From the NCBI GenBank assembly GCA_035275625.1, contig DATEMK010000450.1, positions 1-15,124 of the forward strand: DNA of 15,124 bases, given 5' to 3'. Under the pieces are notes generated by a model, which saw only the letters and a list, made by a program, of their open reading frames with translations, was not told the origin of the DNA and did not search any database. Positions 7,075-15,019 of this stretch are shown in pieces. The position numbers and the translations under genes were made by a program. Numbering within the stretch: position 1 is the stretch's first letter; the number at the start of each line of letters is the position of its first letter. Origin of the DNA: DATEMK01 sp035275625. Lineage in GTDB: Bacteria; Bacteroidota; Bacteroidia; AKYH767-A; OLB10.

Positions 7075-8424
7075 ATGAGCGAAAACAAAATCACCAGGGA
7101 CAACACTGGAAAATTAAATGTTCCCGACCAGCCGGTAATTCCATTCATTGAAGGTGACGGAACCGGACCTGATATATGGGCGGCTTCTGTCCGCGTAATG
7201 GATGCAGCCGTTGAAAAAGCATATAACGGAAAGAAAAAAATTACCTGGAAAGAAGTTCTTGCTGGAGAAAAAGCATTTAATAAAACAGGCAACTGGCTTC
7301 CTGATGAAACGCTCACTGCTTTCAGAGAATACCTTGTGGGGATTAAAGGACCGCTTACCACTCCCGTAGGCGGAGGAATCCGGTCACTGAATGTGGCGTT
7401 GCGGCAAATTCTTGACTTATTTGTTTGTCTCCGGCCGGTTCGCTGGTTTGAAGGAGTCCCCTCGCCCGTAAAAAATCCCGGTGCGGTAGATATGGTAATT
7501 TTTCGTGAAAACACGGAAGATATTTATGCCGGAATAGAATTCGCAGCCGGTAGTCCCGAATCGAAAAAGGTGCTTGATTTTATTGAAAAAGAATTTCCGA
7601 AAGAGTTTACTAAAATCCGTTTTGGAACAGCGGACAAAGCAGCGGAATTCTGGAAGATGGTGGGCGCTCCCAATATTAAAAATGATGTAATGGTAGGAAT
7701 CGGAATAAAACCGGTAAGCTGGAGTGGAAGTGTGCGTCTTATTCACAGCGCCATTTCTTATGCGATCAAACATAAACGCAAATCAGTTACACTGGTGCAT
7801 AAAGGTAACATCATGAAATTTACAGAAGGCGCTTTTCGCGATTGGGGATATGCCGTTGCTCAGGAATATTTTGCTGATAAAGTTTATACCTGGAACCAAT
7901 GGGAAAAAACCAAAAAAGAAAAAGGTGAAGCAGCTGCTAATGACGAACAAAAAGCTGCGCTTGCTTCAGGAAAAATTCTGATTAAAGATTCCATTGCCGA
8001 TATAACATTACAACAGGTGCTGACACGGCCGGAAGATTTTGAAGTGATTGCCACTTTGAATCTGAATGGCGATTATTTAAGTGACGCTCTTGCTGCACAG
8101 GTTGGCGGAATAGGAATTGCTCCCGGTGCAAATATTAATTACATCACCGGCCATGCAATATTTGAAGCCACTCATGGAACAGCTCCCAAATATGCCGGGC
8201 AGGATAAAGTAAATCCGGGTTCTGTAATTTTATCAGGCGCTATGATGTTTGAACATCTCGGCTGGAACCAGGCCGCTGATTTAATTTATAAGGGGATGGA
8301 ACGCAGCATAGCCGCAAAACGTGTAACTTACGATTTTCACCGGCAGATGGATAATGCCACACTTTTAAAATGTTCTGAATTCGGCAACGAAATTATAAAG
8401 AACATGGAGTTAGTAGAAGCTTAG
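7075..8424 (+). CDS. icd: NADP-dependent isocitrate dehydrogenase
   Basis: Converts isocitrate to 2-oxoglutarate and CO2 in the citric acid cycle, reducing NADP. The protein closely follows the homodimeric E. coli-type enzyme. Substrate residues are in GGGIRSLNVALR (99-110), including S104, equivalent to the serine phosphorylated in E. coli; metal aspartates correspond to D309, D333 and D337. NADP preference is indicated by K371 and Y372 in HGTAPKYAGQDKVNPGS and by Y419 and R423 in YDFHR, the residues that bind the 2'-phosphate. At 449 residues it is about 30 longer than E. coli Icd, because of insertions near residues 182-205 and 270-300. No AceK kinase gene is in the window. It has its own promoter and is followed 60 bases later by the GH3 gene, with which it may be co-transcribed. 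Confidence 0.96.
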   Translation: MSENKITRDNTGKLNVPDQPVIPFIEGDGTGPDIWAASVRVMDAAVEKAYNGKKKITWKEVLAGEKAFNKTGNWLPDETLTAFREYLVGIKGPLTTPVGGGIRSLNVALRQILDLFVCLRPVRWFEGVPSPVKNPGAVDMVIFRENTEDIYAGIEFAAGSPESKKVLDFIEKEFPKEFTKIRFGTADKAAEFWKMVGAPNIKNDVMVGIGIKPVSWSGSVRLIHSAISYAIKHKRKSVTLVHKGNIMKFTEGAFRDWGYAVAQEYFADKVYTWNQWEKTKKEKGEAAANDEQKAALASGKILIKDSIADITLQQVLTRPEDFEVIATLNLNGDYLSDALAAQVGGIGIAPGANINYITGHAIFEATHGTAPKYAGQDKVNPGSVILSGAMMFEHLGWNQAADLIYKGMERSIAAKRVTYDFHRQMDNATLLKCSEFGNEIIKNMELVEA

Positions 8425-8448
8425 ATATGATTGTGAAAACGATTTAAA

Positions 8449-8481
8449 AAATCCTAAATCGTAAATCCTAAATCCTAAATC
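8449..8481 (+). repeat. Heptamer tandem repeat abutting the GH3 start codon
   Basis: Four 7-base units and a partial fifth: AAATCCT (8449), AAATCGT (8456), AAATCCT (8463), AAATCCT (8470), AAATC (8477). The array ends three bases before the ATG at 8485. ACGATTTA (8439-8446) and TAAATCGT (8455-8462) form an 8-bp inverted repeat with an 8-base loop that includes the second unit. Confidence 0.8.
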
Positions 8482-8484
8482 AAC

Positions 8485-10017
8485 ATGCCCCTACTCGGTA
8501 GCATTATTAAAAGAGGAATTGAGCTTCGCCACAGCATAAATATCGAATGGCGGACACCCGAACGCTACCAGAAAAGAGTTCTTAAAAAATTATTGCGCAA
8601 AGCGGAGTTTACTTTTTTCGGTCAGACCTATAATTTTTCCGATACACTTAAGAGCCGGAATTTTGTAAATAAATTTCGTGCCGCTGTTCCTGTTCACGAT
8701 TACAATTCCATTTTTTCCAAATGGTGGAACAAATGTTTGCACAATGAAGAAGACGTTTGCTGGCCCGGCCGTGTAAAGTATTTTGCGTTAAGCTCCGGAA
8801 CTTCGGACTCATCAAGCAAGCACATACCTGTTACACGCGAAATGGTAAATGCAATTCAGAAAGCGAGCGTCAGGCAAATTGTAACGCTCGCCAATTATAA
8901 TATTCCGGAATCAATTTTTGAAACAGGAATTTTAATGCTGGGCGGCAGTACGCATTTGCATCGGGAAGGAAGTTATTTTGAAGGGGATTTAAGCGGAATC
9001 ACAGCAAGCAGATTACCATTCTGGTTCCAGCACTTTTATAAACCCGGAAAAAAAATTGCTAAAAAGAAAGACTGGAATGCAAAGCTTGAAGAAATTACGT
9101 TGAAAGCCAAAGACTGGAATATCGGGGTTATTGTGGGTGTTCCTTCATGGGTTCAACTGCTGTTGGAAAAAATAATTGCTCATTATAATTTAAAAAACAT
9201 TCATGAAATATGGCCCAACCTGACCATTTATACACATGGCGGTGTTTCATTCGAACCGTATAAAAAAGGATTTGAAGAATTATTGGGCAAACCTTTAATT
9301 TATATTGAGACATATCTCGCATCAGAAGGATTCATTGCTTTCCAGGATGAACCCAATACGGATATGCGTTTAATTTTGAACAATGGAATTTTTTACGAGT
9401 TTGTCCCGTTCAATAATGAAAATTTCAACACGGAAGGCGAACTTATTCGAAAACCAAAATCGCTTTTGCTGAATGAAGTAAAAGAAGACGAAGAATATGC
9501 ATTGCTTCTTTCAAACTGTGCCGGTGCATGGCGGTATTTAATCGGTGATGTAATTAAGTTCACGAACAAAGAAAAATGCGAAATAAAAATTGTCGGCCGC
9601 ACCAGGCATTACCTCAGCCTGTGCGGTGAACATCTTTCCATTGACAATATGAACAAAGCAATTGAGATGGTTTCCGATGAACTGGATATAAGCATTAATG
9701 AATTTGTTGTTTCAGGAATAAAATATGGTTCCTTGTTCGCACACAAATGGTACATCGGAACAGACAACCAGGTTGCAGAAACTGTTTTAAAAATTAAGCT
9801 GGATGAAAAATTAAAAATCCTGAACGATGATTACCGTGTAGAAAGAATTTCAGCGCTGAAAGAAGTATTGGTTGAAATAATTCCATCACGCATTTTCTAT
9901 AACTGGCTCAAGGAACAGGGAAAAGTCGGTGCACAAAATAAATTTCCGCGCGTAATGAAAAAGCCGCAATTTGATGAGTGGGAGAAATTTGTTGCGAAAG
10001 AAAGAAGTGTTGTATGA
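8485..10017 (+). CDS. GH3 family acyl-adenylating protein
   Basis: GH3 proteins belong to the firefly-luciferase/ANL superfamily; the plant members activate jasmonate, auxin or benzoate carboxyls with ATP and join them to amino acids. This 510-residue protein has the family's ATP motif in ALSSGTSDSSSKHIP (101-115), the WPNLTIYTHGG strand-turn (243-253), the ETYLASEG motif (275-282), YLIGDVIKFT with the ribose-binding aspartate D355 (351-360), and the hinge VGRTRHYLSLCGEHLS (370-385). The fold is therefore complete and the enzyme looks active. The substrate of bacterial GH3 proteins is not known, and neighbours give no clue: icd upstream, a LysE-type exporter downstream in its own transcription unit. 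No promoter box is seen in the 60-base gap after icd. Confidence 0.9.
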   Translation: MPLLGSIIKRGIELRHSINIEWRTPERYQKRVLKKLLRKAEFTFFGQTYNFSDTLKSRNFVNKFRAAVPVHDYNSIFSKWWNKCLHNEEDVCWPGRVKYFALSSGTSDSSSKHIPVTREMVNAIQKASVRQIVTLANYNIPESIFETGILMLGGSTHLHREGSYFEGDLSGITASRLPFWFQHFYKPGKKIAKKKDWNAKLEEITLKAKDWNIGVIVGVPSWVQLLLEKIIAHYNLKNIHEIWPNLTIYTHGGVSFEPYKKGFEELLGKPLIYIETYLASEGFIAFQDEPNTDMRLILNNGIFYEFVPFNNENFNTEGELIRKPKSLLLNEVKEDEEYALLLSNCAGAWRYLIGDVIKFTNKEKCEIKIVGRTRHYLSLCGEHLSIDNMNKAIEMVSDELDISINEFVVSGIKYGSLFAHKWYIGTDNQVAETVLKIKLDEKLKILNDDYRVERISALKEVLVEIIPSRIFYNWLKEQGKVGAQNKFPRVMKKPQFDEWEKFVAKERSVV

Positions 10018-10129
10018 TTTTTTTTTCTACTAATTGGTTTTATACCTGATTCAAAATTTCCCGGTCACGCATAACTTATTTCGCCACCACCTTGCCCATT
10101 TCAAAATGCTTTTTTATTTTTAGCGAATC

Positions 10130-10137
10130 TAATTTTG
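10130..10137 (+). promoter_or_regulatory. -7 promoter element overlapping the LysE-type gene start
   Basis: TAATTTTG fits TAnnTTTG and ends nine bases before ATG 10147. The predicted transcript start (about 10142-10145) would leave almost no leader. No TTG is present at the normal -33 distance. Confidence 0.35.
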
Positions 10138-10146
10138 CTCACAACT

Positions 10147-10779
10147 ATGTTAGACCCGGTAATTAAAGGCTTTGGTCTTGGTTTGGTCATAGCCATTATG
10201 GTAGGTCCTGTATTTTTTTTCATCCTTAATACAAGCATTAAAAGAGGTTTTGCTCCTGCTGCCATCACCGCTATCGGGGTAATGATGAGCGATGTGTTCT
10301 TCATCATGCTTGCTTATTTCGGCAGTTCATTCGTACTTTACTTAAACGAATATAAAGATGCCACCGGAATTATTGGAGGAATTGTGATTGCAGGTTTTGG
10401 TACAATTTTAATTTTCAAAGAAACAAGAGTCTCTGCTGAATCATTGGAATTTGCTGACAATCCTCACCCGCGAATGCTCTTCTTTGCAAAAGGGTTCATG
10501 CTTAATTCAGTAAATCCGTCTGTATTATTATTCTGGTTTGTTGTTGCAAGCACTATTCCTGTCAAAGAACAATTCACTTCTGCCGATACATTTGTTTTTT
10601 ATGCATTTACTCTTGGAACAGTTTTATGCACTGACTTGATTAAAGCGTATCTTGCTAACCGGCTTAAAAAAATAATAACTGCAAAATCGCTGATATTGCT
10701 AAACAGGATTGCCGGCCTGTCGCTCGTTGTCTACGGTGGCAGCATGATCATCAGAGTTATACTTGAAATGGCTAAATAA
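10147..10779 (+). CDS. LysE/RhtB family amino-acid exporter
   Basis: A 210-residue inner-membrane protein with about six hydrophobic segments, the normal size for the LysE/RhtB exporter family, which pushes amino acids or related small metabolites out of the cell. Family signatures are GPVFFFILNTSIKRGFAPA (residues 20-38), then IGVMMSD (43-49), and GFMLNSVNPSVLLFW (116-130), which matches the conserved GFxxNxxNPxxxLFW segment. Substrate cannot be predicted. I chose ATG 10147 rather than TTG 10135, because the TTG lies inside a -7 promoter box and the family normally starts a few residues before the GxxxG stretch. The next gene begins 13 bases after its stop, so the two may form an operon. Confidence 0.85.
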   Translation: MLDPVIKGFGLGLVIAIMVGPVFFFILNTSIKRGFAPAAITAIGVMMSDVFFIMLAYFGSSFVLYLNEYKDATGIIGGIVIAGFGTILIFKETRVSAESLEFADNPHPRMLFFAKGFMLNSVNPSVLLFWFVVASTIPVKEQFTSADTFVFYAFTLGTVLCTDLIKAYLANRLKKIITAKSLILLNRIAGLSLVVYGGSMIIRVILEMAK

Positions 10780-10792
10780 TAAAGTAAAATCC

Positions 10793-11857
10793 ATGAAAGC
10801 AGTTCGAAAAATAATGTCCATTCTGCCAATGGCTGCAATGTGTTTAATTTTTTCCTGTTCCGAACAACCGGAAAAATTGAAGGATACATCTCCCGGTTTA
10901 AGTTATTTCAAAAGCGAAGAAATGGGAGTACAAAACGGGAATGTAAAGGTAATTCCTGTTGAAACACCAAAAGGAAAATTTAATGTATGGACGAAACGCT
11001 TTGGAAATAATCCTGAAATAAAAGTTTTATTGCTGAATGGCGGTCCCGGCTGCACGCACGAATATTTTGAATGTTTTGAAAATTTTTTCCCGAAAGAAGG
11101 ATTTGAATTTATTTATTATGACCAGTTAGGATGCGGAAATTCCGATAACCCGGGTGATACTTCACTTTGGGATCTTCCGCGTTATGTAGAAGAAGTAGAA
11201 CAGGTTCGTAAATCTTTAAATCTTGGTAAAGAAAATTTATATTTGCTCGGACATTCCTGGGGAGGCATTCTTGCTATGGAGTATGCATTGAAGTACCAGG
11301 ATAATTTAAAAGGCCTGATCATTTCAAACATGATGGCAAGCGCACCTGACTATGGTAAATATGCAAACGAAGTTTTAGCGAAACAAATGAATCCTCTAAT
11401 TCTTGATTCCATCAGGATGCTTGAAGCAAAAAAAGATTTTGCAAATCCGCGATACATGGAATTGCTTATGCCTAATTTCTATACGGTGCACATTTGCAGG
11501 ATTCCAATGGATCAGTGGCCCGAACCCATGACACGTTCGTTTAACAAAATGAACCAGTCATTATATGTGTCCATGCAGGGACCCAGTGAGTTTGGAATAT
11601 CAGGCAAGTTAGAGAAGTGGGATATTAAAGCTGAACTGCCAAAAATTTCTGTTCCTGTTTTGACTGTTGGTTCAAAAAATGATACCATGGATCCGGAACA
11701 CATGAATTGGATGTCAACGCAAGTTCAGAATGGAAGCTATCTTTACTGCCCCAATGGAAGTCACATGTCCATGTATGACGATCAGCAAGTGTATATGACA
11801 GGATTAGTTAAGTTTATTAAAGAAGTGGATGCAGGAAATAAAAAAACAGAGTTCTGA
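10793..11857 (+). CDS. Proline iminopeptidase-like alpha/beta hydrolase lipoprotein (S33 family)
   Basis: A 354-residue alpha/beta hydrolase of the S33 family, members of which remove N-terminal proline from peptides. The catalytic triad is visible: S155 in GHSWGG, D297 in GSKNDTMDPE, H324 in NGSHMS. The oxyanion loop reads LNGGPG (81-86), where classical enzymes have HGGPG. YYDQLGCGNSDNP (108-120) is typical of the family. The chosen start ATG 10793 gives a lipoprotein signal peptide with a lipobox (LIFSC, modified cysteine C22), so the enzyme is likely membrane-anchored in the periplasm or outer membrane. An upstream in-frame ATG at 10763 lies inside the exporter gene and would put ten extra residues before the signal. 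Substrate may be wider than proline peptides. It follows the exporter by 13 bases. Confidence 0.88.
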   Translation: MKAVRKIMSILPMAAMCLIFSCSEQPEKLKDTSPGLSYFKSEEMGVQNGNVKVIPVETPKGKFNVWTKRFGNNPEIKVLLLNGGPGCTHEYFECFENFFPKEGFEFIYYDQLGCGNSDNPGDTSLWDLPRYVEEVEQVRKSLNLGKENLYLLGHSWGGILAMEYALKYQDNLKGLIISNMMASAPDYGKYANEVLAKQMNPLILDSIRMLEAKKDFANPRYMELLMPNFYTVHICRIPMDQWPEPMTRSFNKMNQSLYVSMQGPSEFGISGKLEKWDIKAELPKISVPVLTVGSKNDTMDPEHMNWMSTQVQNGSYLYCPNGSHMSMYDDQQVYMTGLVKFIKEVDAGNKKTEF

Positions 11858-11874
11858 TTAATTAAAAATTATTT

Positions 11875-11949
11875 GCGCTGTTAGCTCAGTTGGTTCAGAG
11901 CATTACCTCGACAAGGTAGGGGTCACTGGTTCGAGTCCAGTACAGCGCA
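11875..11949 (+). tRNA. tRNA-Val (anticodon GAC) with C33
   Basis: All four arms fold: acceptor GCGCTGT/ACAGCGC (7 perfect pairs), D stem GCTC/GAGC, anticodon stem TTACC/GGTAG with loop TCGACAA, variable GGGTC, T stem ACTGG/CCAGT with loop TTCGAGT, discriminator A at 11949. CCA is not encoded. Anticodon GAC (11910-11912), with A35, C36 and A73, fits valine. Position 33, almost always U, is C (11909). It starts 17 bases after the lipoprotein gene and converges on the histidine kinase gene. Confidence 0.93.
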
Positions 11950-11967
11950 CTGATGTTAAAATGACGC

Positions 11968-13308
11968 CTAAAACAACAACCAGATTGAAGTCCCTTTCTC
12001 CTCTACAGACTGCACCTGTATGTTCCCGTTATGAACCATCATAATCTGTTTGCAAAGGCTGAGGCCAATTCCACTGCTGTTTGTGGTACTGAAAAATGGA
12101 ATAAATATTTTATCGAGATTTTGAGCGGGTATTCCCACACCATTATCACTCACTTTAATTGCTATTTTATTTTTATTTGTTTCTGACGCTGATAATGTGA
12201 TCTGCGGATCAGGTTTTTCTTTTACTGCATTCATAGCATTCGTAAGTAAGTTAATAAGCACCTGCTCTAACAAACTTGTGTCAGCCATTAAGGAAATGCC
12301 GGGGTCTTTAAGAATAACTTCCATCTCGATATTCTTTTGCTCAAAAAGCGGCTGCATCAATTGATGCAGCCGTTCGAATAAATCACGGACAAAAACCTTC
12401 TGCAGATTCGGAGTTGTAATCTTATTAAGATTTCTATAGGTGTGTGCAAAACGCATAAGGCTTTCGCTGCGATGTTTTATCGTATCAATTCCCAGTTCGA
12501 TATCTTCCAGTGAACCCTGGGTATTTCCATCACCATTTTTGGAATCCTGTAAACGATTCTTAAGAGTATCTGCGAGGGAGGAAATAGGTGCAACAGAATT
12601 CATTATCTCATGTGTCATGACACTTAACAACCTGTGCCAGGCGCGGGATTCATTTTCATCTAATGCTTCGTTCACATTTTGAAAAGCAATGAGCTTATAT
12701 GTTTTTCCCTCCGTCTGAAAAATGGTGGACGAAAGCAGCACTTTGATTTCGTTCAGTTCTTTTTTTATGGTGACCACTTTATTTTTTCCGGGCTTGAGCG
12801 ATAAAATATTTTGAAAAAGTTCTCCATCACGTCTTTGCAGGTAATAAATTGTTTTCAGGTAAGGAATGCCAAGCAGGTTTTTCAGAGATTCATTTATCCA
12901 GATGATTTCGCCTTCTTCCTCTTCATAACAAATAATTCCTGTATCAACCAGTTCAAGAATCTTTTGCATGTACTGATGCTGCGCTTCTTTTTCACGGATG
13001 ATAACTTTGAACGTGGAATTTATTTCATTGAACCCTTTTCGAAATGGTTTTAATTCTACGGGTGCGTGCTTCATATCAAAGTAACGCGAGAAGTCACGGT
13101 AGTGAACAGATTCTACAAACTGTTCAATTTCTTCTTTTGCTTTTTTATTGAAACGAAATAAATCGTAAGTTAAATAAGCAACAAGGCACGCTGCAATTCC
13201 GAATGTCAAATAGTTTTCGTGCACAATGAACCATGCTGCAGCAACAAGTGCAAGAAATAACAACGGCACCCTTACAAGTATTCCTCTTCCGAAATTTTTA
13301 TATGTCAT
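11968..13308 (-). CDS. Membrane histidine kinase of an NtrB/NtrY-like two-component pair
   Basis: A 446-residue sensor kinase. The N-terminus has two hydrophobic segments (about 12-28 and 34-50) with almost nothing between them, so sensing is probably in the membrane or cytoplasm. A linker and PAS-like domain follow (about 110-215, with VDTGIICYEEEEGEIIWINESL). The dimerisation domain has the phospho-accepting H233 in MTHEIMNSVAP, and the ATPase domain shows the N box (LINLLTNAMNAV, 351-362), DNGVGIP (388-394), the F box IPFFSTT and the GIGLSLCKQ lid region (413-421). Its start overlaps the end of the response regulator gene by 11 bases, so they are translated together and it is almost certainly the partner kinase. 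The signal is unknown. Confidence 0.92.
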   Translation of the reverse strand: MTYKNFGRGILVRVPLLFLALVAAAWFIVHENYLTFGIAACLVAYLTYDLFRFNKKAKEEIEQFVESVHYRDFSRYFDMKHAPVELKPFRKGFNEINSTFKVIIREKEAQHQYMQKILELVDTGIICYEEEEGEIIWINESLKNLLGIPYLKTIYYLQRRDGELFQNILSLKPGKNKVVTIKKELNEIKVLLSSTIFQTEGKTYKLIAFQNVNEALDENESRAWHRLLSVMTHEIMNSVAPISSLADTLKNRLQDSKNGDGNTQGSLEDIELGIDTIKHRSESLMRFAHTYRNLNKITTPNLQKVFVRDLFERLHQLMQPLFEQKNIEMEVILKDPGISLMADTSLLEQVLINLLTNAMNAVKEKPDPQITLSASETNKNKIAIKVSDNGVGIPAQNLDKIFIPFFSTTNSSGIGLSLCKQIMMVHNGNIQVQSVEEKGTSIWLLF

Positions 13309-14656
13309 ATTTGCTGATGCGCCTGTACAATGCTGTGCGGGTTAATCCCAATTCTTTTGCGGCTTTGGTGATGTTTCCATTATTTTTTTCTATGGCTCGC
13401 ATGATAGTATTTTTTTCAACAGTGCTTAATTTATAATCATTGGGGTCATTTTGAAATTCGGTGGAAGATTCGATGGGTGAAAAAATTAAATCTTCGGCTT
13501 TGAGAAGATTTCCTTCTACCATGATAACTGCACGTTCGATAATGTAACGCAACTCGCGCACGTTTCCGGGATAATGATAGTGACGGAGCTTTTCAATTGC
13601 CGCTTCATCAAATTGTATAGTGCTTCTGAAATATCTTTCTGAATAGACTTCAAGAAAATGTTTGGCAAGAAGAATGATATCATCTTTTCTTTTCCGTAAC
13701 GGGGGAACTTCTACTTCGATAGTATTAATGCGATAAATTAAATCTTTCCTGAAACGGTTTTCATTTGCAAGCTCGCTCAAGGGAACATTGGTTGCACATA
13801 CTAAGCGAATATCAATTGGCAGAGGCTGATTGGAGCCAATGCGCGTAACCTGCCTGTTTTGTAAAACTGTGAGCAGCTTAGCCTGCTGTGATAAAGAAAT
13901 ATTTCCAATCTCATCTAAAAATAACGTTCCGCCATTTGCTGATTCAAAACGTCCTTCACGGTCTTCGCGCGCATCCGTGAAAGCGCCTTTCTTATGACCG
14001 AATAATTCTGATTCAAATAATGTTTCTGTCAATGCACCCACATCCACTTTCACAAAAGGTTTTGCTGAACGGTTAGAATATTGGTGAATGGTTTTTGCAA
14101 TGATGTCTTTTCCTGTGCCGTTTTCGCCAAGCAAAAGAATATTGGCATCAGTTGGTGCAACTTTTTCAATCTTGTAAAAAATTCCTTCCATTACTTCCGA
14201 ACGGCCGATTAATTCATTCCCGAAAATTGACTGGCTGTCTTTTTTCTGCGATGTGTTTTCCTTTATATTTTTTTTGTCTCGTAAAATCTCGTTAATCGTT
14301 GCAAGCAATTTTTCGTTTTGCCAGGGTTTTAAAATAAAATCGGAAGCGCCTTCTTTTAATGATTTCACGGCAAGGTCAATGTCGCCATAAGCAGTTATCA
14401 TAATGACGGATGACTCGGGGCGCAATTCTTTTATGCGCTTAAGCCAGTACAATCCTTCGTTGCCGGTATTGACCGAAGCGGAAAAATTCATATCCAAAAG
14501 GATGATGTCGAATTTTTGTTTGCCGATTAACGAAAGAATATTTTGCGGATTCTTTTCTGTAACGACTTCGCTTGCTTCTGTTTTTAATAAAAGCTTTACG
14601 GCAGTGAGCACATCGGTGTCGTCATCAATTATAAGGACGGAAGATTTTTTTAACAT
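13298..14656 (-). CDS. Sigma-54-dependent response regulator (NtrC family)
   Basis: A 452-residue transcription activator with three parts. The receiver (1-125) has acidic D11-D13, the phospho-acceptor D55 in LLDMNF, T88 and K110. The AAA+ ATPase (about 147-385) has Walker A GENGTGKD (177-184), Walker B FLDEIG (246-251), arginine residues in RFRKDLIYRI (301-310) and the sigma-54 contact loop GAFTDA (224-229). The Fis-type helix-turn-helix (about 413-450) ends RTALYRRISKY. It should activate sigma-54 promoters when phosphorylated by the overlapping kinase. The contact loop has D in place of the second G of GAFTGA, a variant found in other natural members. No clear sigma-54 promoter (TGGCAC-N5-TTGC) was found by eye in the window, so targets lie elsewhere. 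No housekeeping promoter is seen just upstream. Confidence 0.94.
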   Translation of the reverse strand: MLKKSSVLIIDDDTDVLTAVKLLLKTEASEVVTEKNPQNILSLIGKQKFDIILLDMNFSASVNTGNEGLYWLKRIKELRPESSVIMITAYGDIDLAVKSLKEGASDFILKPWQNEKLLATINEILRDKKNIKENTSQKKDSQSIFGNELIGRSEVMEGIFYKIEKVAPTDANILLLGENGTGKDIIAKTIHQYSNRSAKPFVKVDVGALTETLFESELFGHKKGAFTDAREDREGRFESANGGTLFLDEIGNISLSQQAKLLTVLQNRQVTRIGSNQPLPIDIRLVCATNVPLSELANENRFRKDLIYRINTIEVEVPPLRKRKDDIILLAKHFLEVYSERYFRSTIQFDEAAIEKLRHYHYPGNVRELRYIIERAVIMVEGNLLKAEDLIFSPIESSTEFQNDPNDYKLSTVEKNTIMRAIEKNNGNITKAAKELGLTRTALYRRISKYDI

Positions 14657-14755
14657 GACGGAATAAACGAATAATGCCGTATTATAATTTTAATTAATCG
14701 AATGACATTTGACATTCACGCGAAGGTAATTATTTGAAATGAAGTACAGTTTGGG

Positions 14756-14986
14756 TTATTGATTGATGAAATGGTTTTTCACTTCCGGATGCTGCGAAAT
14801 ATAGGTACTCAATCCTTGTCCTTTGGCTGCTAATTTTTTCATTTTCTCAATGTGTTCTTTGCCATTGATTGAATAACTGTAAATATAAATTGCAGGTTTG
14901 TTTTTAAATTTTACTTCGATAAAATCATTCCCGATTGAGTAATGAGTTACTCCGCTGTTGAGGCTTAAATTTTTGTAGCGATGCAT
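14756..14986 (-). CDS. Small hypothetical protein, 76 aa, possibly KTSC-like
   Basis: A soluble-looking protein of 76 residues without a signal peptide. Its layout, short beta strands (HYSIGNDFIEVKFKN, AIYIYSY) followed by a helix (HIEKMKKLAAKGQGLSTYI), is reminiscent of the small KTSC domain, in which a strand-rich part with Y-x-Y is followed by an alanine/glycine helix ending near a conserved I. The match is by eye and loose. The frame is preceded by a -7 promoter box 26 bases upstream of the ATG. It lies 99 bases upstream of the response regulator on the same strand and could be co-transcribed with the two-component genes. Function unknown. Confidence 0.65.
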   Translation of the reverse strand: MHRYKNLSLNSGVTHYSIGNDFIEVKFKNKPAIYIYSYSINGKEHIEKMKKLAAKGQGLSTYISQHPEVKNHFINQ

Positions 14987-15011
14987 TATAATTTTTAGAT
15001 TTACATGAATG

Positions 15012-15019
15012 CAAATTTA
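15012..15019 (-). promoter_or_regulatory. -7 promoter element for the 76-aa gene
   Basis: On the minus strand the bases read TAAATTTG, matching TAnnTTTG, 25 bases before the ATG that ends at 14986. It may also serve the response regulator and kinase genes downstream. No TTG is visible at -33. Confidence 0.45.

Noticed and set aside
10135..10146. TTG start adding four residues to the LysE-type exporter
   Set aside because: The TTG is part of a TAATTTTG promoter box, and ATG 10147 gives the usual family N-terminus.
10763..10792. Earlier in-frame ATG for the iminopeptidase lipoprotein
   Set aside because: It lies within the exporter gene and would place ten charged or polar residues before an otherwise ideal lipoprotein signal that starts at 10793.
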